From: Flavobacterium sp. SLB02
Lineage (GTDB): Bacteria > Bacteroidota > Bacteroidia > Flavobacteriales > Flavobacteriaceae
Assembly (NCBI RefSeq): GCF_009664855.1
Contig: NZ_CP045928.1
Span: forward strand, 186,001 to 250,000
Length of the DNA: 64,000 bases
Direction: 5' to 3'
This document shows positions 16,514 through 24,520 of this stretch, piece after piece. A program made the position numbers and the translations under genes. The notes under the pieces are model-generated. The model ran no database searches. It saw only the letters and a list, made by a program, of their open reading frames with translations, and was not told where the DNA came from. The number at the start of each line of letters is the position of its first letter. The first letter of the stretch is position 1.

Positions 16514-17506
16514 TTATTTGCTTAATTCTTGTAATGTCTGCAATGCTTTTAATCCCTTTCCTGAGAACAGACTCTCTTTTGCCAATTCAAATCCTTCGAG
16601 AGGAGAACACTTTGTAACTGTTGCAATCGCCATTGCAGCATTGGCCAATACTACATTGTTCTGCGCTTCGGTTCCTTTTCCAGAAATGATATTGGTAAAC
16701 ATATCTGCTGATTCTTCGATGGTTTTTCCGCCTTCAATTTCGCTTTGCAATAAAAGACGAACGCCAAAATCTTCCGGTTTTAGCATGCCTTCCATATGTG
16801 AGGTTATCGTTTTGGTCGGGCCTGTTAAAGAGATTTCGTCATATCCGTCAAGCGAATGTAAAATGGTGAAATTTATATCAGTATTTTGATATAAATACGC
16901 ATACATTCTGGCTAGTTCCAGATTGAAAACACCTACCAATTGATTTTGTGGAAATGACGGATTTACCATTGGTCCCAACATATTAAAGAACGTTTTTACC
17001 GCTAATTCTTTACGAATAGGCCCAACGTTTTTCATTGCCGGGTGAAATAGGGGAGCGTGCAAAACACAAATTCCAGCTTTGTCAATACATTTTTCTAAAA
17101 ACGAAGCATCATTGCTGAATTTGATTCCCATTTTTTCCATTACGTTGCTCGAACCTGAAATCGATGAAACGCCGTAATTTCCGTGTTTGGCCACCTTTAT
17201 TCCCGCTCCGGCGGATATAAATGATGCTAAAGTCGAGATGTTGAAAGTATCTTTTCCGTCACCACCTGTTCCGCATAAATCGATCGTATTATAAGCTGAT
17301 AAATCAACGCGAACGCACAATTCTAACAAAGCTTCACGAAAGCCCGAAAGTTCATCAATTGTAATGCTTCGCATCATAAATACAGTCAAAAATGCCGAAA
17401 TCTGGCTCGGATTGTATTGACCGCTTGAAATATTAATCAATACGTTTTTTGCTTCTTCTTTTGAAAGCACTTCGTGACTGATTAATTTGTTTAATATATT
17501 TTTCAT
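16514..17506 (-). CDS. trpD: anthranilate phosphoribosyltransferase
   Basis: 330 residues. The PRPP loop GTGGDGKDTFNIST, the anthranilate-contacting KHGNYGVSS and the conserved PLFHPAMKNVGPIRKELAVKTFFN are all present. It transfers phosphoribose to anthranilate. It is separate from trpG here, not fused as in enteric bacteria. The 3' spacer to trpC (16440-16513) contains GCCACAAAGTCACAAAGATG and TTCGTGAAATTTGTG repeat words. Confidence 0.96.
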   Translation of the reverse strand: MKNILNKLISHEVLSKEEAKNVLINISSGQYNPSQISAFLTVFMMRSITIDELSGFREALLELCVRVDLSAYNTIDLCGTGGDGKDTFNISTLASFISAGAGIKVAKHGNYGVSSISGSSNVMEKMGIKFSNDASFLEKCIDKAGICVLHAPLFHPAMKNVGPIRKELAVKTFFNMLGPMVNPSFPQNQLVGVFNLELARMYAYLYQNTDINFTILHSLDGYDEISLTGPTKTITSHMEGMLKPEDFGVRLLLQSEIEGGKTIEESADMFTNIISGKGTEAQNNVVLANAAMAIATVTKCSPLEGFELAKESLFSGKGLKALQTLQELSK

Positions 17507-17581
17507 TTTTCTTTAAGGTTCTGAGTTACTAAGACTCTAAGTTGCTAAGACTGTAAACTGTGACTGAGACTGCCTACTTTT

Positions 17582-17989
17582 TTAATGTTCATTCCCCTGA
17601 TAAATCCACATAGGTTCTGTTTTTCCGGCACGTTCAAATCCGTTTTTCTTATAGAAATCAACTGATTTTCCGTCGGCGGTTAGCATTTGCATATGAAAGT
17701 GACTGTATTTCTCCTGCATTTTATCCATAATCAATTTTCCAATTCCTTTTCCCTGATAATCAGGAAGTACCAATAAATGTGGATAATAAACGGTTAAATA
17801 ACCATCGGAAATTGCATTTCCTAATCCCACTAACTTTTTTCCGTCCCAGGCAGTTATTAAAGTTTCAGAATTCAAAAGGCCATTATACAATTCATTGGGC
17901 TTACTGGCTGAACTCCATTCATTTGCTTGGTATAAAATCAGTATATCTTCAATGTTGATTTCTTTAGTTGCTGAAATAGTTATTTTCAT
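17582..17989 (-). CDS. GNAT-family N-acetyltransferase within trp operon
   Basis: 135 residues. The acetyl-CoA pyrophosphate loop is read as VLPDYQGKGIGKLIMDKM (motif A) and the C-terminal FYKKNGFERAGKTEPMWIY is typical of small-molecule GNATs. It sits between trpG and trpD, in the same direction, with short repeat-like spacers on both sides. The acceptor substrate is unknown; a role in tryptophan synthesis is not established for the family. Confidence 0.88.
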   Translation of the reverse strand: MKITISATKEINIEDILILYQANEWSSASKPNELYNGLLNSETLITAWDGKKLVGLGNAISDGYLTVYYPHLLVLPDYQGKGIGKLIMDKMQEKYSHFHMQMLTADGKSVDFYKKNGFERAGKTEPMWIYQGNEH

Positions 17990-18042
17990 GAGATTCTAAG
18001 TTTTTTTTTCTGAGACTGAATACTGCGACTGAATATTGTAAA

Positions 18043-18609
18043 CTAGCTCTTTATCCAGTTCTCTAAAATTCTTTTTCCGTTTGGCGTCAAAACACTTTCG
18101 GGGTGAAACTGCACTCCGCGAACATCAAAAGTTTTGTGTCTTAATGACATAATTTGTCCGTTTTCGTCTATTGAAGTTGCTTCAAGAACATCAGGCAAAT
18201 TAGCATCAACAACCCATGAATGATAACGCCCAACTTCGAATTTGTTTCCTAAACCTTCAAACAAAATTTCATCTGCAACTACGGTTTTTACATTTGTAGC
18301 AACTCCGTGATATACTTTATCAAGGTTAGAAAGCGTTCCTCCAAAAACTTCCCCAATGGCTTGTTGACCTAAACAAACTCCTAAGATGCTTTTTGTTGGA
18401 GCATATTTTGCAATTACAGCTTTTAATAAACCTGCTTCATCCGGAATTCCAGGACCCGGAGAAAGTAATATTTTATCGAAAGAAGCGATTTCGTCAATTT
18501 CGAATTCATCGTTTCTGTATACGGTAACTTCGCAGTTTAAATCCTCTAAATAGTGCACTAAATTATAAGTGAAACTATCGTAATTGTCTATAACTAATAT
18601 TTTTTTCAT
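18043..18609 (-). CDS. trpG: anthranilate synthase component II (glutamine amidotransferase)
   Basis: 188 residues, class I amidotransferase. The oxyanion region is LLSPGPGIPDEAG, the nucleophile is Cys79 in GVCLGQQAIGE, and the His-Glu pair lies in GVQFHPESVLTPNG. It supplies ammonia to TrpE. In many bacteria the same protein also serves para-aminobenzoate synthesis; no pabA-like second copy is in this window. Confidence 0.95.
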   Translation of the reverse strand: MKKILVIDNYDSFTYNLVHYLEDLNCEVTVYRNDEFEIDEIASFDKILLSPGPGIPDEAGLLKAVIAKYAPTKSILGVCLGQQAIGEVFGGTLSNLDKVYHGVATNVKTVVADEILFEGLGNKFEVGRYHSWVVDANLPDVLEATSIDENGQIMSLRHKTFDVRGVQFHPESVLTPNGKRILENWIKS

Positions 18610-18687
18610 GTCTTTTGTTTTGTTTCAGGTTTTCTTTGTTTCAAGTTTCAAGTTCTGTGACTGAAAACTGCGACTGAAAACTGATTT

Positions 18688-19134
18688 TTATTTTTCTCGA
18701 ACGTATTTTTCAGTAATAATGCGGTCGATTCCTAATTTTTCTACTTTTTCGATTCCTTTCTGAGTCAGTGTGTCATTTTTAATTTTTACTGTAAACTCAA
18801 ATTTTCCGTTTTCCCATTGTCTGTTATTAAAAAACTCTAAATTCTCTGTATAAATACTATCCTTTAAAGTATATTTTCCACCTCCGCCAAAGAATACTGC
18901 CGTACTGTCTTTTCCGTTATTCAAATCATGATTAAAAAAAGCAAAATGGGTGTCATTTATAATTTTAATCATTTTTGTTTTTGGATTGAAAGTAGAAAAC
19001 GTTGAATCTTTTTCAGTGGTTTCTGCTGATATCAGACGCCAAGTTCCTGTTAACGGAATTGTCGTTGTTTCTTTCTTAGATTCACATGATACTAAAAGAA
19101 CGAAAGCGATAAAAAAAGGAATTATATTTTTCAT
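18688..19134 (-). CDS. lipocalin-like lipoprotein within trp operon
   Basis: 148 residues. An N-terminal lipoprotein signal ends at the lipobox LLVSC (Cys17), followed by SKKETT and the strand GTWRLISAET, reminiscent of Bacteroidota lipocalin-like domains with a GxW start. The rest is a predicted beta-rich domain (NDTHFAFFNHDL, GGGGKYTLKD, FTVKIKNDTL). It lies between trpE and trpG, which normally are adjacent. The function is unknown. Confidence 0.75.
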   Translation of the reverse strand: MKNIIPFFIAFVLLVSCESKKETTTIPLTGTWRLISAETTEKDSTFSTFNPKTKMIKIINDTHFAFFNHDLNNGKDSTAVFFGGGGKYTLKDSIYTENLEFFNNRQWENGKFEFTVKIKNDTLTQKGIEKVEKLGIDRIITEKYVREK

Positions 19135-19232
19135 AGGTTATGTTTTTGGTTTGTTTTTGTTGTTTCAAGTTTCAGGTTTCACGTTCCAACAGCTTGAAAT
19201 TTGAAATTAAAAAAACTTGAAACTAATTTTTT

Positions 19233-20633
19233 CTATATTTTCTCCGCCATTTCAAGGGCCGTATTCAATGCTCTTAATTTATTATAAACTTCCTGCATTT
19301 CACTTTCTTCGTCAGAACTGGCAACAATTCCGGCACCCGCCTGACAATGTAATTGATGGTTTTTACTAAGGAAAGTTCGAATCATAATCGCGTGATTAAA
19401 GTTGCCTTCAAAATCCATGAAACCTATAGCTCCTCCGTAGAAATTACGATTTGTTTTTTCGTAATCTTCAATCAATTGCATCGCTCTGTGTTTTGGAGCA
19501 CCGCTTAAAGTTCCTGCCGGGAAAGTATCTGCAACGACTTGCATCGTGGTAGCTTTATCGTGTAAATGTCCTGTAACTTTAGAAACTAAGTGAATTACGT
19601 GAGAGAAAAACTGAACTTCTCTATATTTTTCTACGTTTACATTGTGACCATTTCTACTTAAATCATTTCTGGCTAAATCAACCAACATGACATGTTCACT
19701 ATTTTCTTTTTTATCCTCAGAAAGTTGTTTGGCTAAGACAGCATCGCGTTCGTCATTTCCGGTTCTTTTGAATGTTCCGGCGATGGGGTGAATCTCAGCT
19801 TTTCTGTTTTTTACGATAATTTGTGCTTCGGGCGAAGACCCAAATATTTTGAAATCTCCATAATCAAAAAAGAATAAATAAGGAGATGGATTAATACTTC
19901 TTAAAGCTCTGTAAACGTTGAATTCATCACCTTTAAAACCTTGAGTAAATCGGCGTGATAATACCAATTGAAAAACATCTCCGCGGAAGCAATGTTTTTT
20001 AGCTAAAGCCACATTGTGTTTGAATTCCTCATCAGTTAGGTTAGAGAAACCTTCGCCTTCTTTGGTGAATTTGTAGGATGCAATATTTCTGGATTGAAGT
20101 AATTGCTCGATTTCGGCAATATTGTTTTTTCCGTCTACGCTGTGGCAGAAAATATACGCTTCGTTTTTAAAGTGATTGATAGCGATGATGTTTTGATAAA
20201 CTGCATAAAATACATCAGGAATTAAAGTCGCAGTATCTTTTTTGGCAATCGAAACTTTCTCGAAATAACGAACGGCATCGTAAGAAATGTATCCGAATAA
20301 TCCATTATTAATGAATTTAAAATCGTTTTTCTCGGATTGAAACTGACTTGAAAATTCCTGAATTACCTGAGGAATATTGGTAGAAGCATCGATTGCAATT
20401 TGTTCTGTTGTTCCGTCAGGAAAAGTTTTTGAGATGATTTCGTTTTCGATTTTAATCGTTGCAATCGGGTTGCAGCAGATGTATGAGAAACTGTTGTCAT
20501 TTCCGTGATAATCACTACTTTCCAGTAATAAACTATTCGGGAATTTATCTCTTATTTTAAAATAAATACTTACCGGCGTAATCGTGTCTGCCAGAATTTG
20601 TTTGTAGTGTGTGTTGAGTATAAAAGGTTTCAA
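19233..20633 (-). CDS. trpE: anthranilate synthase component I
   Basis: 466 residues if translation starts at TTG 20633, giving the N-terminus MKPFILNTHYKQ. No in-frame ATG exists upstream of the conserved N-terminal region, and a longer frame from TTG 20708 would begin inside the terminator hairpin. The Trp-feedback motif LLLESSDYH and the chorismate-binding core are intact (FRGDVFQLVLSRRF, SSPEAQI, IAGTFKRTG, TFPAGTLSGAPKHRAM, YGGAIGF, QAGAGIVASSDEESE). It makes anthranilate with TrpG. It is the first large gene of the operon, preceded by a leader-peptide attenuator. Confidence 0.94.
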   Translation of the reverse strand: MKPFILNTHYKQILADTITPVSIYFKIRDKFPNSLLLESSDYHGNDNSFSYICCNPIATIKIENEIISKTFPDGTTEQIAIDASTNIPQVIQEFSSQFQSEKNDFKFINNGLFGYISYDAVRYFEKVSIAKKDTATLIPDVFYAVYQNIIAINHFKNEAYIFCHSVDGKNNIAEIEQLLQSRNIASYKFTKEGEGFSNLTDEEFKHNVALAKKHCFRGDVFQLVLSRRFTQGFKGDEFNVYRALRSINPSPYLFFFDYGDFKIFGSSPEAQIIVKNRKAEIHPIAGTFKRTGNDERDAVLAKQLSEDKKENSEHVMLVDLARNDLSRNGHNVNVEKYREVQFFSHVIHLVSKVTGHLHDKATTMQVVADTFPAGTLSGAPKHRAMQLIEDYEKTNRNFYGGAIGFMDFEGNFNHAIMIRTFLSKNHQLHCQAGAGIVASSDEESEMQEVYNKLRALNTALEMAEKI

Positions 20634-20680
20634 AGTATGTTGTTTTTGATTTTTAATATTTTCTTGTTTTAGTTTCGACC

Positions 20681-20715
20681 AAAAAAAAAGGGCTTGTCGT
20701 GATGACAAGCCCTTT
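20681..20715 (-). terminator. trp attenuator terminator
   Basis: A 12-bp perfect stem, AAAGGGCTTGTC / GACAAGCCCTTT (20687-20698 and 20704-20715 on plus), has a 5-nt loop. On the transcript strand a run of U follows at once (20681-20686 and the stem end). It lies 48 bp before the trpE start and 37 bp after the leader-peptide stop. GTCGTG at the leader's end (20753-20758) is complementary to CACGAC in the loop and 3' arm (20696-20701), a possible alternative pairing. Confidence 0.9.
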
Positions 20716-20751
20716 ATATTTATAGTTTTACAGTACCATAGGAAGCTTCGT

Positions 20752-20808
20752 TCACGACGTTTGACGTAAATTCTTCCACCACCAAGTATTGTTCATTAAT
20801 GTTTTCAT
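20752..20808 (-). CDS. trpL: trp operon leader peptide with three consecutive Trp codons
   Basis: An 18-residue open frame, MKTLMNNTWWWKNLRQTS, starts at ATG 20808 and ends at TGA 20752. The Trp codons are TGG-TGG-TGG at 20784-20776. It begins about 12 nt after the predicted transcription start and is followed by a strong intrinsic terminator before trpE. This is the classic arrangement in which ribosome stalling at Trp codons under tryptophan starvation prevents terminator folding. The peptide is too short for ordinary gene callers. Confidence 0.88.
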   Translation of the reverse strand: MKTLMNNTWWWKNLRQTS

Positions 20809-20826
20809 TTCTTTATTTTGATGTGA

Positions 20827-20834
20827 CAAAGATA
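20827..20834 (-). promoter_or_regulatory. trp operon promoter -7 box (TATCTTTG)
   Basis: On the minus strand the bases read TATCTTTG, a perfect TAnnTTTG element 18 bp before the leader-peptide ATG. This sets the predicted leader RNA at roughly 190 nt to the trpE start. Confidence 0.65.
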
Positions 20835-20931
20835 TAAATGTAATTTGGATTAGAATACATAAAATTTCAAAAAAATCTTTTCTAAATTTTAAAATTTGTT
20901 AAATTCTACTGTTTTAAATTACTTTAAAGAT

Positions 20932-22212
20932 CTAATTTCCAATCGCAATTGTATTGTTTTGGTTCATTCTAAAATCCGGATTTCCTTTGATATTAGGCGT
21001 TGTAAACAATTCGCTGTTTTTGAGCTTTGTATAATTTATTTCGAAATCAGGATTGCTATAGAATTTTTGAATTGACGGATTTGCACCACCCGCTTCGCTT
21101 ACAATTCCACCATTACAATTGTTAACGATTAAGTTTTTGAATGTAATTTTAGCTAAATTAAAATCGCCGTTTCCAATATTTCCTTCCAATAAAACAAAGG
21201 GAGAAAAACCTGAAATGATACTGTTCGATAAATTAAACAGCGTATTTTCTCTAACGTAAACAGACTCACGTACAAGTCCCTGATTGTTTTCTTCCAAGTT
21301 TACAAGAGTAATATTGCTCGCATTTATTTTAGTCAATTTTTTGCTCATATCTGTATTTCCAATTTTGTCATAAGAATCTACCTCGAAACATCTTGAACCT
21401 GAAATATCTGATGAAAAAGGATGACGAATAGCAATACTGTTATTGATGTTGATTTGAACCCCTTGTGTAAAATCGAAATCATCATCTGTAGTTCTGTACG
21501 AAACAAGATTGTTCATATTTAAATCTCCGCCATAACATTCGAACGAATCATCGTTTGAAAAACTAATCTGGATATTGCTCAAAACTGTTTTTCGGCCCAC
21601 TCCGGCTAGTGAAAGTCCGTTAAGTTCTTTGGCAGCACTCAGTTTTCTACCGGAATATTCAATTCTTACATATTTTAAAATTCCTGAATTGTCTTCGGCA
21701 TCCTGACCTCCGTAATGATTTAGCATTGGTTCCAGATCAAAAGGTAGCGTATGTACACCACCTATAGTATTAATAGGCGCTTTTCCCAGTATGATGATTC
21801 CTCCCCAATCTCCGGGTTTTCTATCTGCAATTTCTTTATTTGAAGTAAAAACGATAGGATCAGTTTCTAAACCTTCGGCCACAATTTTTGCTCCGTTGGT
21901 TATTACAAGAGTTCCGCAAGTTTTGTCGTCTCCTCGAATAACGGTTCCGGGTTCTATCGTTAAAACAGCATTTTTGGTCACGTAAACAACGCCAACTAAC
22001 TGATATGTATTTCGTTTTAATAATTTGGTGTCTTTGTCGATAGTACCTGCAATAATATTTGTTGCTTCGTTATATTCAGTATTGGCTGGCTTAAAATTGG
22101 TCCAGTTACCCATCCAGTTCGAGTTGCCAATAATTCCTTTAGGTTGCTGTTGTGCTTGTAAAAATAAAGTACTTAGAAGAGTAATAATTGCAATATGTAT
22201 TTTTGCTTTCAT
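20932..22212 (-). CDS. secreted beta-helix-like protein of unknown function
   Basis: 426 residues with a Sec signal peptide (MKAKIHIAIITLLSTLFLQAQ). The body has the pattern of a right-handed parallel beta-helix: VVYVTKNAVLTIEPGTVIRGD, LVITNGAKIVAEG, GDWGGIIILGKAPIN, YVRIEYSGR, LSNIQISFSNDDSFECYGG and NNLVSYRTTDDDFDF. The motifs GTVI and GDWGGI are common in Bacteroidota surface proteins of this kind. No C-terminal type IX sorting domain is seen. It has no operon partner, being separated from trpL by about 120 bp and from yceI by a terminator. A ligand or enzymatic function cannot be assigned. Confidence 0.75.
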   Translation of the reverse strand: MKAKIHIAIITLLSTLFLQAQQQPKGIIGNSNWMGNWTNFKPANTEYNEATNIIAGTIDKDTKLLKRNTYQLVGVVYVTKNAVLTIEPGTVIRGDDKTCGTLVITNGAKIVAEGLETDPIVFTSNKEIADRKPGDWGGIIILGKAPINTIGGVHTLPFDLEPMLNHYGGQDAEDNSGILKYVRIEYSGRKLSAAKELNGLSLAGVGRKTVLSNIQISFSNDDSFECYGGDLNMNNLVSYRTTDDDFDFTQGVQININNSIAIRHPFSSDISGSRCFEVDSYDKIGNTDMSKKLTKINASNITLVNLEENNQGLVRESVYVRENTLFNLSNSIISGFSPFVLLEGNIGNGDFNLAKITFKNLIVNNCNGGIVSEAGGANPSIQKFYSNPDFEINYTKLKNSELFTTPNIKGNPDFRMNQNNTIAIGN

Positions 22213-22351
22213 AACTATAATTTTGATTCCAGGGTTGTTTTTTTAGTTAGCCCAAAATTAGAAGCCCAATGTTAATCAAAGTATTAGATGTTATTACGAA
22301 AGTGTTATGCGAATATTAAGGATGTTATCTTTTTGAAAATAATGTAAAAAG

Positions 22352-22387
22352 AAACCCCAATGGTTTTGAACCATTGGGGTTTTTCTT
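22352..22387. terminator. terminator downstream of yceI
   Basis: A 14-bp perfect stem AAACCCCAATGGTT / AACCATTGGGGTTT (22352-22365 and 22369-22382) with a 3-nt loop, flanked by T-runs on both strands. Confidence 0.9.
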
Positions 22388-22421
22388 ATAATAATTAGAA
22401 TTGTGTGTGAATTTTAAAATA

Positions 22422-22988
22422 TTAGAATTTTAAAGCTACAGTTAATTCGAAATCATCATTGATAGTTTTATCTCCTAAGTTTTCGAAGAAGTTACCAGAG
22501 TTGTATTTGATACCGTATTTAGTTCTGTCAACTTTGAATGCAGTAGTTGCAGTGTTTCCTGCTACAGTGATGTCAAAAGTTACTGGTTTAGTAATTCCTT
22601 TGATAGTTAAATCAGCAGTTACTGTGTAAACATCAGTAGATTTAGCTCCGATAGTTTTGAAAACTAATTTTGCAGTTGGGAATTTGTCAGTTCCAAAGAA
22701 ATCGTCAGCTTTTAAGTGGCCATTCAATTTTCCTTGGTATTCTCCAGTTAAATCAGTTGAAGTTAAAGAAGTCATATCAACAGTGAAAGAACCACCAGTT
22801 AATTTTTTTCCTTTAAAAACTACAGCTCCGTCTTTAAAGTTTACAGTTCCAGAGTGTTCTCCAGTTACTTTTTTACCTACCCATTTGATAGTAGATGCTT
22901 TTACGTCGATTTTTTTAGTTTGAGCATTTACTGAAATACTAGCCGCTGCTACGAATAATGCTATTGCAATTGTTTTTAAATTTTTCAT
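22422..22988 (-). CDS. YceI-family periplasmic lipid-binding protein
   Basis: 188 residues: a signal peptide (residues 1-22, ending NAQ) and one YceI beta-barrel domain with the typical IKWVGKKVTGEHSGTVNF start, SFTVDMTSLTSTDL, LNGHLKADDFFGTDKFPTA, ADLTIKGITKPVTFDI and KVDRTKYGIKYNSG. The family binds polyisoprenoid or other amphiphilic molecules in the periplasm. It lies 31 bp downstream of the nitroreductase gene in the same direction, so it may belong to the marR operon. Confidence 0.93.
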   Translation of the reverse strand: MKNLKTIAIALFVAAASISVNAQTKKIDVKASTIKWVGKKVTGEHSGTVNFKDGAVVFKGKKLTGGSFTVDMTSLTSTDLTGEYQGKLNGHLKADDFFGTDKFPTAKLVFKTIGAKSTDVYTVTADLTIKGITKPVTFDITVAGNTATTAFKVDRTKYGIKYNSGNFFENLGDKTINDDFELTVALKF

Positions 22989-23019
22989 GTTGTTTAAATT
23001 GATTTTGGATTAATAATAA

Positions 23020-23652
23020 TTATATAGTGATAAATAATTCCTCGTGAGATTTTCTAACTTTTTTGTAGTGTTGTGTGTCATCTTCGTCATGTCTGTAACC
23101 TACAGTAGCGATAACAGATGCGTTTAAGCCTAATTTATCGAAACCTAAGATTTCATTAAATGCAGCAGCATTAAATCCTTCCATTGGTGTTGCATCGATT
23201 TTCAATTCAGCAGCAGCAGCCAATAAAGTTCCTAGAGCAATATAAGTTTGTTTTGCTGTCCAGATATTTTTAGCATCCTGAGATAAGTTAGCAATTGTAC
23301 CTTTCATCATGTCAGCAAATCCAGCCAAAGCATCAGCAGGAACACCTCTTGTTTCGCTAATATTTTTGATGTAAGTATCTACAGATTCTGCTCCGGCATT
23401 TAAGTCGTTAGCAAAAATAAAAATTTGAGAAGCGTCAGTAATTTGAGTCTGACCGTAAGCAGCAGCTTTTAATTGCTCTCTAATTTCAGGATTTTCTACA
23501 ATAACAACTTTATAAGGTTGTAATCCGTATGAAGAAGCAGCTAGTCTAACAGCCTCTTTTAAAGTATTCAAATCTGCCGAAGATATTTTTTTTGTTGCAT
23601 CAAACTTCTTTGTTGCATATCTCCAGTTTAGATTGTCTAATAATGTGCTCAT
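23020..23652 (-). CDS. NAD(P)H-dependent nitroreductase-family oxidoreductase
   Basis: 210 residues of the NfsB-like nitroreductase family. FMN-binding hallmarks are WRYATKKFD at residues 10-18, RLAASSYGLQPYKVVIV, the Gln-rich TAKQTYIALGTLLAAAAELKIDATPMEGF and the C-terminal GYRHDEDD. These flavoproteins reduce nitro-compounds and quinones. The gene starts 5 bp after marR ends, which indicates regulation by that MarR protein. Confidence 0.93.
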   Translation of the reverse strand: MSTLLDNLNWRYATKKFDATKKISSADLNTLKEAVRLAASSYGLQPYKVVIVENPEIREQLKAAAYGQTQITDASQIFIFANDLNAGAESVDTYIKNISETRGVPADALAGFADMMKGTIANLSQDAKNIWTAKQTYIALGTLLAAAAELKIDATPMEGFNAAAFNEILGFDKLGLNASVIATVGYRHDEDDTQHYKKVRKSHEELFITI

Positions 23653-23656
23653 AATA

Positions 23657-24118
23657 TTAATTTTGTTGGGTTCGGTATTTTTCTAATAATTTATTTAATA
23701 ATTCTAATTCTTCAGGACTTATATTCTCAGCAAATGCACGCTCGTGTTCATCTACTTTCGGGTCTAATTCTTTCAAAACATCTAATCCCTTTTGGGTGAT
23801 CAAAACTTCAATTTTACGTCGATTGCCGGGGCAAACATTTCTCGTAACAAAATCCTTTAGTAATAATTTGTCTACCAATCGGGTTGTATTACTTGTTTTG
23901 GCCAGCATACGTTCCTGTATTACACACATATTAGCAGGATTTCCTTTTTGTCCTCTTAATATACGTAACACATTATATTGTTCTCCGGATAAATCATACG
24001 GTTTTATCAACTCGTTGAAATGATCCTGAATCACGTTTTGCGTGTACATGATATTCAGAATAACTTTTTTCGCATTATCCATCTTAACTGTACTTTTTAT
24101 AACCTCTTCAATTGTCAT
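23657..24118 (-). CDS. MarR-family transcriptional regulator
   Basis: 153 residues from ATG 24118. An open frame extends to 24184, but those 22 residues (with FVYT twice) are just the translated operator palindromes. The winged helix is visible as LSGEQYNVLRILRG, MCVIQERMLAKTSNTTRLVDKLLLKDFVTR and the wing NRRKIEVLITQKG. It should repress its own operon (nitroreductase and perhaps yceI) by binding the twin palindromes that contain the promoter, with release on an oxidant or aromatic ligand. Confidence 0.92.
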   Translation of the reverse strand: MTIEEVIKSTVKMDNAKKVILNIMYTQNVIQDHFNELIKPYDLSGEQYNVLRILRGQKGNPANMCVIQERMLAKTSNTTRLVDKLLLKDFVTRNVCPGNRRKIEVLITQKGLDVLKELDPKVDEHERAFAENISPEELELLNKLLEKYRTQQN

Positions 24119-24134
24119 AGTCGTAAGTGTATAA

Positions 24135-24177
24135 TTTGTATATACAAATGTATATCTTTTAATAGTTGTATATACAA
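24135..24177. promoter_or_regulatory. twin MarR operator with embedded promoter
   Basis: Perfect palindromes TTTGTATATACAAA (24135-24148) and TTGTATATACAA (24166-24177) have centres exactly 30 bp apart, about three helical turns. On the minus strand the -7 box TACATTTG (24152-24145) overlaps the first palindrome, and a TTG (24177-24175) from the second lies 22 bp upstream as a candidate -33 element. Bound MarR would cover both promoter elements. Confidence 0.75.
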
Positions 24178-24414
24178 ATGTCATGTTAAATTTTTGTTAA
24201 TTCAAAAAAGGCGAAATAACTAGCTACATAAACTCTATATAATTAGTATAAAAATAATATAATTTTTTACTTAAAATACTGTCTGGTAAATATTTAACGA
24301 TTGTTTAATAACAGTGTTGGTTTTGCTAAAATAGAGCTTTGATAATTATTCAATAGAATCTGTCGGGTTTATCAGGAATCTAAAATTTAAAATCAGAAAT
24401 TTAAAATTATGAGG

Positions 24415-24471
24415 GGATGCTGTCGGGCTATCCGCACTGCTTCGGCAGTTTACTTCTATCCCTCATGCGAA
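24415..24471 (-). repeat. interspersed hairpin element E, copy 3 (short form)
   Basis: On the minus strand it reads GCATGAGGGATAGAAG, then a small hairpin CTGCCGAAGCAG, then TGCGGATAGCCCGACAGC. It matches 30200-30250 closely in sequence and shares the AGGGATA and GCGGATAGCC boxes with copies at 13571 and 39061. Confidence 0.72.
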
Positions 24472-24484
24472 TCCCGTATGCAAG

Positions 24485-24520
24485 AAACCCGACAGGTCAT
24501 AAAGACGTGTCGGGTTTGAT
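24485..24520. terminator. terminator of the glp operon
   Basis: A 10-bp stem AAACCCGACA / TGTCGGGTTT (24485-24494 and 24508-24517) lies 25 bp after the last gene of the operon. The A-run/T-run context is modest. Confidence 0.7.

Noticed and set aside
16494..16889. Plus-strand open frame of 131 codons in trpD
   Set aside because: It is a shadow of trpD on the opposite strand; trpD has intact catalytic motifs.
20634..20708. N-terminal extension of TrpE from TTG 20708
   Set aside because: It starts inside the attenuator stem, and the residues (ALFFWSKLKQENIKNQKQ) do not match TrpE. TTG 20633 is preferred.
24119..24184. N-terminal extension of MarR
   Set aside because: The 22 residues with FVYT repeats are encoded by the operator palindromes; ATG 24118 fits the family.
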